A stretch of DNA of 25,883 nt from CAZVRZ01 sp964629965. GTDB lineage: Bacteria > Chloroflexota > Anaerolineae > Anaerolineales > UBA4823. The notes beneath the pieces are model-generated. The model saw only the letters and a program-made list of their open reading frames with translations. It made no database searches and had not been told where the DNA came from. A program made the translations under genes and the position numbers. Position 1 is the first letter of the stretch; the number at the start of each line of letters is the position of its first letter. Positions 14,435 to 22,532 of this stretch are shown one piece after another. The stretch lies in NCBI GenBank assembly GCA_964629965.1, contig CAZVRZ010000075.1, positions 1-25,883 of the forward strand, given 5' to 3'.

Positions 14435-15795
14435 AAAACACAAACTCCCTTGCCCAATTACCGCTGAAAACCAAGCTGCTGTTCAGCACCGGCGACCTGA
14501 GCACCAGTATCCCCCTGGCGATCTTGATGTTCTTCCAGCTCTACTTCCTGACGGATATCGCCGGCTTGCGCCCCGATTACGCCGGTTGGGCGATCGGCCT
14601 AAGCCGGCTGTGGGACGCGGTCAACGATCCACTCTTCGGCCTGCTCTCCGACCGCATTCGCACCCGCTGGGGCCGCCGCCGGGTGCTGCTGCTCTTGGGC
14701 GCCGTGCCATTGGGAGTATCCTTCATGCTGATGTGGATCGTCCCGGCGCTCGATCAATTATGGCTGGCAGTCTATTACGCCATGACCTTCATCCTGTTCG
14801 ATACGGCCTTCACCATCGTGCATGTGGGTTACAACGCTTTGACCCCTGAATTGACCCCCGATTATGATGAGCGCAGCTCGCTGAACGGGTATCGCATGGT
14901 ATTCTCGATCTCCGGTTCGCTGGGCGCGATCATTTTTGCAACTGTGCTGGGCTGGAGCATTACGGACGCCCGCCTGTTGTACCTTATCCTGGGCATTGGG
15001 CTGGGCCTGATCGTCATCATCCCGCCGCTGGTGGTTTTTAGCATCACCCGCGAGCGACCCGCAGAGGAACTTCCCAGGCCGCTGCCCCTGGGCGAGGCGC
15101 TCAGGCAAACCTTGAGCAACCGGCCCTTCCGCATGGTGATGGGCCTGTACTTGCTTTCCTGGACGACTGCCAGCATTCTGGCAGCGGTGCTGGTGTATTT
15201 TGCCAACTATTACCTGAAAGTTCCCGAACAGGCCAATTACTTTGTACTGGCCGCGCAAGGCTCAGCGATCCTGTTCATTCCGCTGGTGGTCTGGCTGTCG
15301 CGGCACCTGGATAAACGGCGCGCTTTTATGATCGGCTCGCTCTCCTGGCTGATCGTGTTGCTGGGCATCGCCTCGCTGCGCAGCGACCAAGTCGCGCTGG
15401 CCTACCTGCTGGCGGCGCTGGCGGGCTTTGGGATTGCCACTGCCTACGTGGTACCCTGGGCGATGACGCCGGACGTGGTCGAATACGACCAGGTGCGCAG
15501 CGGGCAGCGTCGCGAAGGCTCGTACTATGCTTTCGCCTCCTTCTTCCAGAAGCTGGCAACCGGCGCGGCCTTGTGGGGCATGGGGCAGGCGCTGGCCTTC
15601 ACCGGCTACCTGACGCCCACGGCGGGCGCGCCACTGCCTACCCAACCCCAGGCCACAGTCGACGCCATCCGGCTCTTTACCGGCCCTATCCCAGCGGTAT
15701 TGCTGCTGCTGGCAATCCTCTTTGCCTGGAAATATCCCATCACACGCGCCAGTCACCAGGCCACGCTGCAAGAGCTGGCCGAGCGCGAAGCATAG
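14431..15795 (+). CDS. GPH-family (MelB-like) MFS cation symporter
   Basis: 454 residues, twelve predicted membrane helices. The glycoside-pentoside-hexuronide pattern is clear: KLLFSTGDLSTSIPLAIL at the N-terminus, LYFLTDIAGL, then LSRLWDAVNDPLFGLLSDR with the acidic pair D62 and D66 that in MelB binds the coupling cation. RTRWGRRRVLLLLGAVPLG and YNALTPELTPDYDERSSLNGYR follow. Most characterised members import sugars with Na+ or H+, but translational overlap with the MttB-family gene and the PLP enzyme just after it suggest the substrate may be a methylated compound or its product. Substrate prediction is not reliable. Confidence 0.9.
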   Translation: MKNTNSLAQLPLKTKLLFSTGDLSTSIPLAILMFFQLYFLTDIAGLRPDYAGWAIGLSRLWDAVNDPLFGLLSDRIRTRWGRRRVLLLLGAVPLGVSFMLMWIVPALDQLWLAVYYAMTFILFDTAFTIVHVGYNALTPELTPDYDERSSLNGYRMVFSISGSLGAIIFATVLGWSITDARLLYLILGIGLGLIVIIPPLVVFSITRERPAEELPRPLPLGEALRQTLSNRPFRMVMGLYLLSWTTASILAAVLVYFANYYLKVPEQANYFVLAAQGSAILFIPLVVWLSRHLDKRRAFMIGSLSWLIVLLGIASLRSDQVALAYLLAALAGFGIATAYVVPWAMTPDVVEYDQVRSGQRREGSYYAFASFFQKLATGAALWGMGQALAFTGYLTPTAGAPLPTQPQATVDAIRLFTGPIPAVLLLLAILFAWKYPITRASHQATLQELAEREA

Positions 15796-15836
15796 TGCGC
15801 CGCCTGCCCGGAGGCAGGGCGAGTGAGGAAAAAACG

Positions 15837-17093
15837 ATGGACGAATTAGAATTTGAAACCCTGGCGGTGCATGCCGGCGAAAGCGCCGACCCGGCCAGCG
15901 GCGCGCTGCGCCAACCCATCCACATGGCAACCACTTTCAAGCTGCCCAAGTTTGGCATCAAGCTGTTCGAGGCCTTGATGATGGATTCAGCCCGCCCGCC
16001 TTTTGCTTACACGCGCTGGGGTAACCCCACCCTGCGAGCACTCGAGGACCGGCTGAAGGCGCTGGAAGGAGCCCAGGCCGCGCTGGCGACTGCCAGCGGC
16101 ATGGCGGCGGTATCGGCGTTGGTCTTCACCTTCTTATCCAGCGGCGACCACCTGGTTGCCAGCGAAGTATGTTACGCCGGATCGGTCGAGCTGTTTGGGC
16201 TGCACCTGCCGCGCTTCGGGATTGAGGTCAGCCTGGTGGATACCAGCGACCTGGAGCAGGTGCGCGCCGCGCTGCGGCCCAATACCAAGATGATCTACAC
16301 CGAGACGCCGGCCAATCCCATCCTGCGCATTGCCGATATCCGTGCGTTGGCCAATATCGCGCACCAGGCAGGCGCGCTGCTGGCAGTTGATTCGACCTTT
16401 GCCGGGCCATGCCTGCAAAAGCCCATCAGCCTGGGCGCCGATTTTGTGGTGCACAGCCTGACGAAATACCTGAACGGCCATGGCGACGCCCTGGGCGGAG
16501 CGATCCTGGGCAGCGAGAAGCACGTGCAGCGCATGCGCAAAGAGATGCTGGTGCACCTGGGCGGGGCGCTCAGCCCGTTCAATGCCTGGCTGATCTCACG
16601 CGGCCTGGTCACCTTGCCGATGCGCATGGCACAGCACTGCCAGAACGCGCAGAGCGTGGCGCGTTTTCTGGAAGACCATCCCAAGGTGGAACGGGTCTTT
16701 TACCCCGGCCTGGAAAGCCACCCGCATCACGAATTGGCCGCCCGGCAGATGACTGACTTCGGGGGAATGCTAACCTTCCAGCTCAAGGGCGGGCTGGGCG
16801 CGGCCATCACGCTGGCAGAGAAGATCCGCCTGTTTTCCTACGCCACTTCGCTGGGGCACGCCCACAGCCTGTTGTTCTATTACCCCACCGACATGTATAT
16901 CGACGCCATGCCGTTTTACACGACGGAGCAGAAAGACCGCATCCGCCTGTGGACCGGCGAGGGATTGGTACGCGCCAGCGTGGGGCTGGAGAATGCGGAC
17001 GATCTGATGCGCGACCTGGACCAGGCATTGAAGGCGCGCACCTTCAAAGGATTGATCGGCCCGCTGGCCTACCAGATCGGGAAAAGGCTTTGA
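15837..17093 (+). CDS. Cys/Met-metabolism PLP-dependent enzyme (C-S lyase/sulfhydrylase family)
   Basis: 418 residues from ATG at 15837 after GAGG; the open frame upstream lies over the transporter gene and is spurious. Family motifs are ETLAVHAGE, YTRWGNPT (Y58, R60), SGMAAVSALVFTFLSSGDH, TETPANPILRIADI, DSTFAGP and the PLP lysine K210 in SLTKYLNGHGDALGG. It aligns with cystathionine gamma-synthase/lyase, O-acetylhomoserine sulfhydrylase and methionine gamma-lyase. The active-site Tyr is Y113, but the Cys found two residues later in classical methionine gamma-lyase is replaced (Y113-A-G115). The usual C-terminal substrate loop is replaced by a longer one, YYPTDMYIDAMPFYTTEQK (about 348-366). 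Exact reaction is unclear; context points to catabolism of a sulfur amino acid or related compound. Confidence 0.88.
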   Translation: MDELEFETLAVHAGESADPASGALRQPIHMATTFKLPKFGIKLFEALMMDSARPPFAYTRWGNPTLRALEDRLKALEGAQAALATASGMAAVSALVFTFLSSGDHLVASEVCYAGSVELFGLHLPRFGIEVSLVDTSDLEQVRAALRPNTKMIYTETPANPILRIADIRALANIAHQAGALLAVDSTFAGPCLQKPISLGADFVVHSLTKYLNGHGDALGGAILGSEKHVQRMRKEMLVHLGGALSPFNAWLISRGLVTLPMRMAQHCQNAQSVARFLEDHPKVERVFYPGLESHPHHELAARQMTDFGGMLTFQLKGGLGAAITLAEKIRLFSYATSLGHAHSLLFYYPTDMYIDAMPFYTTEQKDRIRLWTGEGLVRASVGLENADDLMRDLDQALKARTFKGLIGPLAYQIGKRL

Positions 17094-17127
17094 GGCAGGC
17101 CGGTTTCTAAGGCGGGGTGCGCCGAGG

Positions 17128-17153
17128 CAGGCGAAGCGCTCGCCCTTCGCCTG
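17128..17153 (+). other. Hairpin after the PLP enzyme gene
   Basis: CAGGCGAA (17128-17135) pairs perfectly with TTCGCCTG (17146-17153) around a 10-base loop. There is no following T-run, so it is not a standard terminator; it may stabilise the 3' end or be a rho-associated structure. Confidence 0.35.
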
Positions 17154-17253
17154 ACAATTGCGCCAGCGCTCACATATTCAGGAGAAAATGAGAAAACCAA
17201 AGTGCAGTTTTTAGCGTAGAGTGCTAGAATAGGGCTGGTTTCCAGGCGTCGAC

Positions 17254-17270
17254 GTGGTCACATGTGGTCA
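17254..17270 (+). repeat. Direct repeat upstream of the Na/Pi cotransporter
   Basis: GTGGTCA occurs twice, at 17254-17260 and 17264-17270, with a 3-base spacer and a 10-base period, i.e. on one face of the helix. It lies between a weak -10 (TAGAAT, 17225-17230) and the start codon at 17298. Spacing is close to, but not the same as, the 11-base period of PhoB/PhoP boxes. Confidence 0.4.
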
Positions 17271-17297
17271 ATATCCTGGGCGAAAAGCGGAGGCAAC

Positions 17298-18902
17298 ATG
17301 CTGGGTTTTGTACAAATTGTAGGAGGGTTGGCGCTTTTCATGTACGGCATCCGCATGCTCAGCATGGGAATGGAAAAGCTGACCGGCGAACAGATCCAGA
17401 AATGGATGGATCGGGCGACCAGCAATCGCTTGCGCAGCGCAGCCTTTGGGGCAGTGGCCACCGCCATGATCCAGAGCAGTGGCTTGCTGATGGTTACCAT
17501 GATCGGCCTGATCAATTCCAACCTGATGACGGTCAAGCAGGCTATTGGGGTGATGCTAGGCCAGGAGATTGGCACAACGCTGATGGCACAGATCGTGGCA
17601 TTCGATATCGGTAATTTTCGCCTGATCTTTGTCATCGTTGGATTTGCGCTGATCGAATTTTTCCAGCACCGCGATTGGAAGAAATATGGGGAAATCTTGC
17701 TGGGTATCGGGATCGTATTCCTGGGAATGACGTTGATGTCGGATGCATTGGATATTTTGGTAGAGATCCCCTGGTTTCAGAACGGCCTGGAAATGATGGG
17801 ACAATACCCACTCAGCGGTGTTGTGGCCGGCCTGGTCTTGACGGCCATCGTGCAGAGCAGCAGCGCGGTGACCGGCATGGTGGTTGCCATGGGCCTCAGC
17901 CAGGTCATTACCATCGATGGCGCCGTGGGATTGATCCTGGGCGCCAACATTGGTTCGTGCGTGACTGGTTTTATTGCTTCTTTGGGGCTCTCCTATTCCG
18001 CCCGCCAGGCCTCAATCGCCCAGATCCTGATGAACGTGATCGGCGTGATGCTCTTTCTGCCCTTCATCTCGCAATATGCCGACCTGGTGAGCCGGACATC
18101 GCCGGAGTTGTGCCGCCAGATCGCCAATGCGCACACAATTTTCAATGTCATCGTCAGCGCGCTCATGTTCCCCTTCGTCAAGCCGCTGGCGCGCAGCGCA
18201 CAATGGTTGGTGCCGCCCAAAGCCAAAGATGAGAAACCGAAGCTGACTGCCTACATCGATGAGATGCAGTACCGGGTCCCGGCAGTGGCCTTGACCGAGG
18301 CCGCCAGGGAATTCAGCCGGCTTGGAGAGACAACTGCCCTGATGCTGGATGAAAGCCGCCTGGCATTGGTTGACCAGCAACTGGATTTTGCTCAAAAGGT
18401 GCTGGACGAAGAGGATCAGTTCGTCGATCCGGTTTATAAAACGCTGGTGGATTTCGTCAACACGTTGTTATTGCAAGAAGAACTCAGCGCAGCGCAAAAG
18501 AAACGCTGCTTCCAGTTGAAAAATTTACTGATCGATGTAGAGCGCGTGGGGGATATGGCCGAAGACCTGGCCCAGTTTGCGCTAGAACGGGCAGAAAACA
18601 AGGTTCGTTTTAGCCAGGAAGCCACCCATGACCTGGAAAAGTTGTGGCTGCACGCTCATCGCACCTATTCGCAGGCTCTCAAGGCCTTTCGGGATGGGGA
18701 TCGAGAACTGGCACAAGAGGTTTGCAATATGGAAAACCAGTTCGACCATCTTTACTGGAAGACGCGCCAGGGGCACATCACGCGCCTGGAAGCAGGCTTG
18801 TGCCAGCCAGAAGCCGACGTGATCTTCACCGAAACGCTGCGCATCCTGGAACGCATTAGCGATCACGCCGATAACCTGGGGGTAAGCGTTTCGCGTTCCT
18901 GA
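17298..18902 (+). CDS. Na+/phosphate cotransporter (PNaS/NptA-like) with PhoU-like C-terminal domain
   Basis: 534 residues. The frame opens at 17262, but ATG at 17298 follows GGAGG and begins the first helix (MLGFVQIVGGLALFMYGIRML). Two inverted membrane repeats carry the family signatures: MIQSSGLLMVTMIG with GQEIGTT in the first, and IVQSSSAVTGMV with GANIGSC in the second. The first repeat thus has QSSG rather than QSSS. From about residue 330 a soluble helical PhoU-like domain follows (AAREFSRLGETTALMLDES, LIDVERVGDMAEDLAQFA, ERISDHADNLGVSVSRS). YjbB-like members are thought to move phosphate, with a PhoU tail possibly sensing load. It appears monocistronic. Confidence 0.9.
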   Translation: MLGFVQIVGGLALFMYGIRMLSMGMEKLTGEQIQKWMDRATSNRLRSAAFGAVATAMIQSSGLLMVTMIGLINSNLMTVKQAIGVMLGQEIGTTLMAQIVAFDIGNFRLIFVIVGFALIEFFQHRDWKKYGEILLGIGIVFLGMTLMSDALDILVEIPWFQNGLEMMGQYPLSGVVAGLVLTAIVQSSSAVTGMVVAMGLSQVITIDGAVGLILGANIGSCVTGFIASLGLSYSARQASIAQILMNVIGVMLFLPFISQYADLVSRTSPELCRQIANAHTIFNVIVSALMFPFVKPLARSAQWLVPPKAKDEKPKLTAYIDEMQYRVPAVALTEAAREFSRLGETTALMLDESRLALVDQQLDFAQKVLDEEDQFVDPVYKTLVDFVNTLLLQEELSAAQKKRCFQLKNLLIDVERVGDMAEDLAQFALERAENKVRFSQEATHDLEKLWLHAHRTYSQALKAFRDGDRELAQEVCNMENQFDHLYWKTRQGHITRLEAGLCQPEADVIFTETLRILERISDHADNLGVSVSRS

Positions 18903-18933
18903 TAAGATCCGATGGCCTAAAAGACTCAGGAGA

Positions 18934-19797
18934 TCATTCCTCAAGATCCGGGCTGCGCTTGGCCTTGGGTTTGGGCTTAGAGGTCGTCTTGGCCTTGGGC
19001 TTGGCCTTGGGCTTGGCCTTGGGTTTGGGCTTAGAGGTCGTTTTGGACTTGGCCTTGGGCTTGGCTTTGGGTTTGGGCTTAGAGGTCGTTTTGGGCTTGG
19101 CCTTGGGCTTGGGCTTGGTCTTGGATATTGTCTTGGCGCTCGTCTTGGCCTTAGGTTTGGGCTTGGAGGTCGTTTTCTTTTTGGGTTTCGGCTTTGAAGC
19201 TGTTTTCTTGCCGCCAAGCATGGCGCTGAGTGTGTCGAGCAGCGTCCCGCCCACGACCTTCCCGGACTGGGATTGGTGGGAAGTATTGTTCATCTGGCTG
19301 CCCGACATGACGGCTTTCAAAATCGCTTCCAGGGAGGAGTCGCCCTCTTTCTTGGCTTCCATGTAGGTCGATCCAGCCTCCAGCAAGGAGCCGAGGCCAC
19401 CGCCGCTGGCGGACTTGGACCTGGTCTCGGAGGGTACGGCAGGTTCGCTTGCTCCGCCGCCTAAAAGAGCCTGCACCAGGTCGACCGCGTTTTCGGCGGT
19501 CACGGCGCTCTGCCCCTGGAGCAAGCCAGCGGCGCGGGTCAATCCCTGAGAATATGTCCTGGCCGAGCCAGAATTCAAACTTCGAGAAAGCTTTTCACCG
19601 GCATAAGCCAACTGTTCCGCAGGCAAAGCGCCTGGCACTTCTGCCAGGGCTTGGGCGATCAGGCGGAAACTATCTACCATATTGGCGCCGTGATCATGAT
19701 TGAAGCTATCGGCTTCATTCAACGAATCTTTTTGACCTTCGAGAGTCTCGGCGACCGTACGAAACAAGCTGGCAAGATCCACTCCAGATTCAGGCAT
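18934..19797 (-). CDS. DhaL/DAK2-like domain protein with histone-H1-like Lys/Pro/Ala tail
   Basis: 287 residues. The first 130 resemble the DhaL (DAK2) fold of dihydroxyacetone kinases: an N-terminal helix, then the loop LNEADSFNHDHGANM, and SLNSGSARTYSQGLTRAAGLL. The DhaL motif GDGDHG is changed to FNHDHG: D35 and H36 are kept, but the first two metal-binding Asp appear as E28 and N33, so phosphotransfer is doubtful. A flexible Gly/Ser linker and a short helix (GTLLDTLSAMLGG) follow. The last ~85 residues are repeats of KPKPKAK, TTSKPKPKAK and similar units, like histone H1 or AlgP tails, ending in the acidic DLEE. ATG follows AAAGGAG. A DNA- or RNA-binding tail is inferred. Confidence 0.75.
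   Translation of the reverse strand: MPESGVDLASLFRTVAETLEGQKDSLNEADSFNHDHGANMVDSFRLIAQALAEVPGALPAEQLAYAGEKLSRSLNSGSARTYSQGLTRAAGLLQGQSAVTAENAVDLVQALLGGGASEPAVPSETRSKSASGGGLGSLLEAGSTYMEAKKEGDSSLEAILKAVMSGSQMNNTSHQSQSGKVVGGTLLDTLSAMLGGKKTASKPKPKKKTTSKPKPKAKTSAKTISKTKPKPKAKPKTTSKPKPKAKPKAKSKTTSKPKPKAKPKAKPKAKTTSKPKPKAKRSPDLEE
18957..19203. repeat. Low-complexity tandem repeats encoding the Lys/Pro/Ala tail
   Basis: Nested repeats with a 12-base unit (GGCCTTGGGCTT and variants on the + strand; Lys-Pro-Lys-Ala on the minus strand), interrupted about every 45-60 bases by a block encoding Lys-Thr-Thr-Ser. It stays in frame in the minus-strand gene. Length variation between strains would be expected from slippage. 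Confidence 0.85.
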
Positions 19798-19835
19798 ATA
19801 CGCTCCTTTTCAACAGACTAATCAGCCTGGGGTTA

Positions 19836-19844
19836 ATTCTACCA
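19836..19844 (-). promoter_or_regulatory. Extended -10 promoter of the DhaL-like gene
   Basis: The minus strand reads TGGTAGAAT, an extended -10 (TG-n-TAGAAT), 38-47 bases before the start codon. No good -35 is visible. The 165-base gap to the upstream minus-strand gene fits an independent promoter. Confidence 0.4.
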
Positions 19845-19962
19845 TGCGCGGCGAGCCTGTTCCTATCCATCCCGTTATAGTGGCCACGGCTTTAACAAAG
19901 TCGGATGTCACGGCGAGGCGGGGGCCTATGCCCGCTGAAGCAGTCTGTCGATAAGGCAGACG

Positions 19963-21900
19963 TCAACCGCCTGGTTTGCGCTGTTTAGCCAACGAGCGGG
20001 CAAATCGCTGTAAATCTTCGCTGGGCTGCAGGTTCAATTCTTCATGCAGGACTTTTTCCAGGCGGTGATAGACGCGCCGCGCGGCAGATGGGTTCCCCAT
20101 CGCCTGGCAGGCCTGCATGGCGATCAGAGCAGCATTTTCATTCCAGGCATCGAGCGCCAACAAACGCCTGGCAAACCCCAGTGCCTCGGGCCATAGGTCC
20201 GCCGCAAGGCGTTGCTCAGCCAGGTGGAGCAAGGCAACCTGGTAATCTTGCGACAGGGTTTCTCGCAGCCAGATTGTCCATTCCGCATAGCGATATTCGG
20301 GTAAGTACTCGCCCCCATACAACGCCACGGCTTGTTCCCAGTTGCCCTGCCGGACAGCTTCTTGAAAGGCCTGAAAATCTAGGCTTGAACCAGGCGGCAA
20401 GTGAAGGACCACCCTACCGGCAATCGATTCCAGGTAGCGCGAGGGGAAACGCCGGTCGGGCAGCTCCGGCTCCAGGATACGGCGCAGCTCTGAGACGGCC
20501 TTATAAACCAAAGCCTGGCCGGCTTCCGGAGCATATTCAGGAAGCAATCCCTCGCTGATCTGTTCTGCATCCAGGCTGCAGCCAGGGCTGGATAACAACA
20601 AGGCCAGCAGCTCACCCGACCGGCGAGCGCGCAGATCGGTATGCGTGAGGGTACGCGCACCGATGCGTAAAGACAACCCGCCCAGGGTATGCACGCGCAA
20701 GGGGACCGGAGGAAAAAGCGAGAGAGCCTGTAACAACTTATCTGCCAGGGCAGATATTTCCAGATCGGAACGATCGAGCTGCTGCGCCAGCAAGGGCAAA
20801 GCCAGGGAGCGCTCCAGATCGAGCAGGAACAGGTAATTGCCCTGCAGGATACGCCAGCCGGCTTCCAGAAAAGCAGCATCTGCCTGGGCATCTCCCACCT
20901 GGCGCAAAATACCTGCCAGTAAAAGGGTTGCCCGCGCCATTTCGCAGGCGCAGCCCATCCGCTCCAGGGATCGCATGGCCGCCTGGAGGTCAACACAGGC
21001 AGATTGCAGATTGCCAGCCTCCCAGGCAATGCAAGCACGTTCGATCAAAGCTACCCCAATCATATCGTAGGAAGTGTGTTTTTGAGCCAGGTTGAGGGCC
21101 TGGTTGACCCAATCCAGTGCGCTGGCGTGCTCATGCAGGTGGCGGCGGCAGCGACTCATCCCCAGGTAAATTTCCACCAGCCAGCCCGGCTCGCCATACA
21201 TTTCTGCCTGGGCAAGAGACTGCTGGTATCGTTCGATGGCTTGCTGCAAGTCCCCATCTGCCAGGGCCAGGCCGCCCGCCAGCAGGCAGCGGTAGCCAGA
21301 ATCTGCTTCACTGAGCGGCTCGCACGTATGCCAATCGGCAATCAAGGCGCGCGCCTCCTCAAACTTGCCGGTCGCAAAGTAGATCCAGTTAAGGGTGATG
21401 TAGTTCAGGAACAGCCGCTTTTTCAAGTCGTATTGTTTGGCCAGGCGGAAAGACTCCAATTCATACGACAACGCCAAGTCGAACTGGCCCCGCAGCAAAT
21501 AAATGCCGTTCGCCAGATTATGCAGGCAGATCATCCGTTGATTCGGCGAGCCAAAGCGACGCGCCAGATCGAGCGCCTTGCTGTACAAGGACTCCGCGCG
21601 ATCCAGATCGCCATCCAGAACAGCGCAATTACCCAGGATCATCCAGGCGCGGACGATTTCGGGCGTCTCCGGATCGGAAACAGCCAAAGCATCCTGAACA
21701 TGAGCAACCGACTCGGAACTATCGCCTTGGAGATATTCGATACGGGCAAGCTGCAATAATGCCTGCGCCTGGCCCTGGCGCTCGCCGCACTGCTGCGCTT
21801 CTTCCAACGCCCGGCGCGCAAACTTCCAGGATTGAGCCAGCTCGCCCTGGTTTTCATAAGATTCAGATTGATCAAGATAGTCTTGAACCGTTTTGATCAT
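19963..21900 (-). CDS. TPR-containing transcriptional regulator with winged helix and BTAD domain
   Basis: 645 residues. Residues 1 to about 390 are TPR-like helical repeats (ARRALEEAQQCGERQGQAQA, SLYSKALDLARRFG, IERYQQSLAQAEMYG, ALDWVNQALNLAQ). Residues 401 to about 500 form an OmpR/PhoB-like winged helix (LRVHTLGGLSLRIGARTL; ARRSGELLALLLSSPG; LVYKAVSELRRILEPELP). Residues about 506-640 are a bacterial transcriptional activator domain (SLDFQAFQEAVRQGNWEQAV, GEYLPEYRYAEW, ALDAWNENAALIAMQACQAMG, VLHEELNLQPSEDL). This is the SARP/AfsR DNA-binding unit placed C-terminally, with no P-loop ATPase. The ligand and targets are unknown. No strong ribosome site is seen before the ATG. It may control the DhaL-like gene downstream. 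Confidence 0.88.
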   Translation of the reverse strand: MIKTVQDYLDQSESYENQGELAQSWKFARRALEEAQQCGERQGQAQALLQLARIEYLQGDSSESVAHVQDALAVSDPETPEIVRAWMILGNCAVLDGDLDRAESLYSKALDLARRFGSPNQRMICLHNLANGIYLLRGQFDLALSYELESFRLAKQYDLKKRLFLNYITLNWIYFATGKFEEARALIADWHTCEPLSEADSGYRCLLAGGLALADGDLQQAIERYQQSLAQAEMYGEPGWLVEIYLGMSRCRRHLHEHASALDWVNQALNLAQKHTSYDMIGVALIERACIAWEAGNLQSACVDLQAAMRSLERMGCACEMARATLLLAGILRQVGDAQADAAFLEAGWRILQGNYLFLLDLERSLALPLLAQQLDRSDLEISALADKLLQALSLFPPVPLRVHTLGGLSLRIGARTLTHTDLRARRSGELLALLLSSPGCSLDAEQISEGLLPEYAPEAGQALVYKAVSELRRILEPELPDRRFPSRYLESIAGRVVLHLPPGSSLDFQAFQEAVRQGNWEQAVALYGGEYLPEYRYAEWTIWLRETLSQDYQVALLHLAEQRLAADLWPEALGFARRLLALDAWNENAALIAMQACQAMGNPSAARRVYHRLEKVLHEELNLQPSEDLQRFARSLAKQRKPGG

Positions 21901-22532
21901 CTAATCGCCCGGCGGCACAAAACAATGACCTGATAAAACGATAACGAATCCATCGATCCCACTGATGAAGGAGCTTTATCCATAACCAATGATAACCCAA
22001 TTTGCCAAAAATATTTTGTCTTCATCGTAAGATCATCATCGCACAAAACCGGTCTATGAGTAAAATATTATCAGCCTGCATCCTGGCGCCGCTCTCCGTC
22101 TTTAGCGCCTTGGGGCAGGGCCTGCGCAACCATCCCACAAGGATAATAACCATTTTGACCAGGAACCGTTCTGGTTAAAGGTCGTAATCGTCACAGCGTT
22201 TTACCTGCTTATGGGGTGAACCTGCCTGCTTTCCCCGAACACCTGGGCCGGCATCTCATGGTGGTAAATCTCTACCTGGAGGAAGGCGAGTGCACCCAGG
22301 CCGAAGAGGTTCTGCAATAAGCCCTGGCGATCAAACCCAATAGCACAGATGCGGCCCGATTATTAGAAAAAGTTCGCCAAGGGTAGACAGCCTAGCAAAA
22401 AACGTCAAAGCCAGGGAGAAATCACATTGACGGTAGATAAATAACCGCAATCTTGGTCAAGATAAGAAGGCGGGATCAGGGTATCCTGAGGCATATGAAC
22501 CTCATTCTGTAATATCGTAAAAGGAGTTTGGT
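21901..22532. other. Intergenic region with gene debris
   Basis: 632 bases with no intact gene. 21901-22055 is AT-richer and should hold the promoter of the minus-strand TPR-BTAD gene; no convincing box pair was identified. 22056-22386 contains broken coding fragments, of which the 22159-22386 part is annotated as a pseudogene. 22387-22532 is the leader of the TrmO-like gene, with a small perfect hairpin TCAGG-GTAT-CCTGA at 22476-22489. Confidence 0.6.
22159..22386 (+). pseudogene. Remnant of a TPR-protein C-terminus with internal stop
   Basis: In one frame the sequence reads ...LPAFPEHLGRHLMVVNLYLEEGE, then CTQAEEVLQ, a TAA stop at 22318-22320, then ALAIKPNSTDAARLLEKVRQG and TAG. Across the stop this is a textbook TPR unit (NLYLEEGE..QAEEVLQ-x-ALAIKPNS..AARLLEKV), so the stop has broken a real gene. 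Upstream fragments in other frames may be the same decayed gene: MSKILSACILAPLSVFSALG from 22056, and FDQEPFWLKVVIVTAFYLLMG ending at 22219. They suggest a membrane segment before the TPR and one or two frameshifts. The intact parent is not in this window. Confidence 0.6.

Noticed and set aside
15573..15836. Upstream extension of the PLP enzyme as a fusion
   Set aside because: It is the out-of-frame shadow of the transporter gene; ATG 15837 with GAGG starts the family-typical N-terminus.
17128..17153. Rho-independent terminator
   Set aside because: A perfect stem is present but no T-run follows, so it is listed only as a hairpin.
18957..19203. CRISPR-like or intergenic satellite repeat
   Set aside because: The repeats are short, continuous, without spacers, and keep the minus-strand reading frame as a Lys/Pro/Ala tail.
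22056..22178. Intact 40-residue membrane peptide gene
   Set aside because: No ribosome site; more likely part of the decayed gene whose TPR end follows in another frame.
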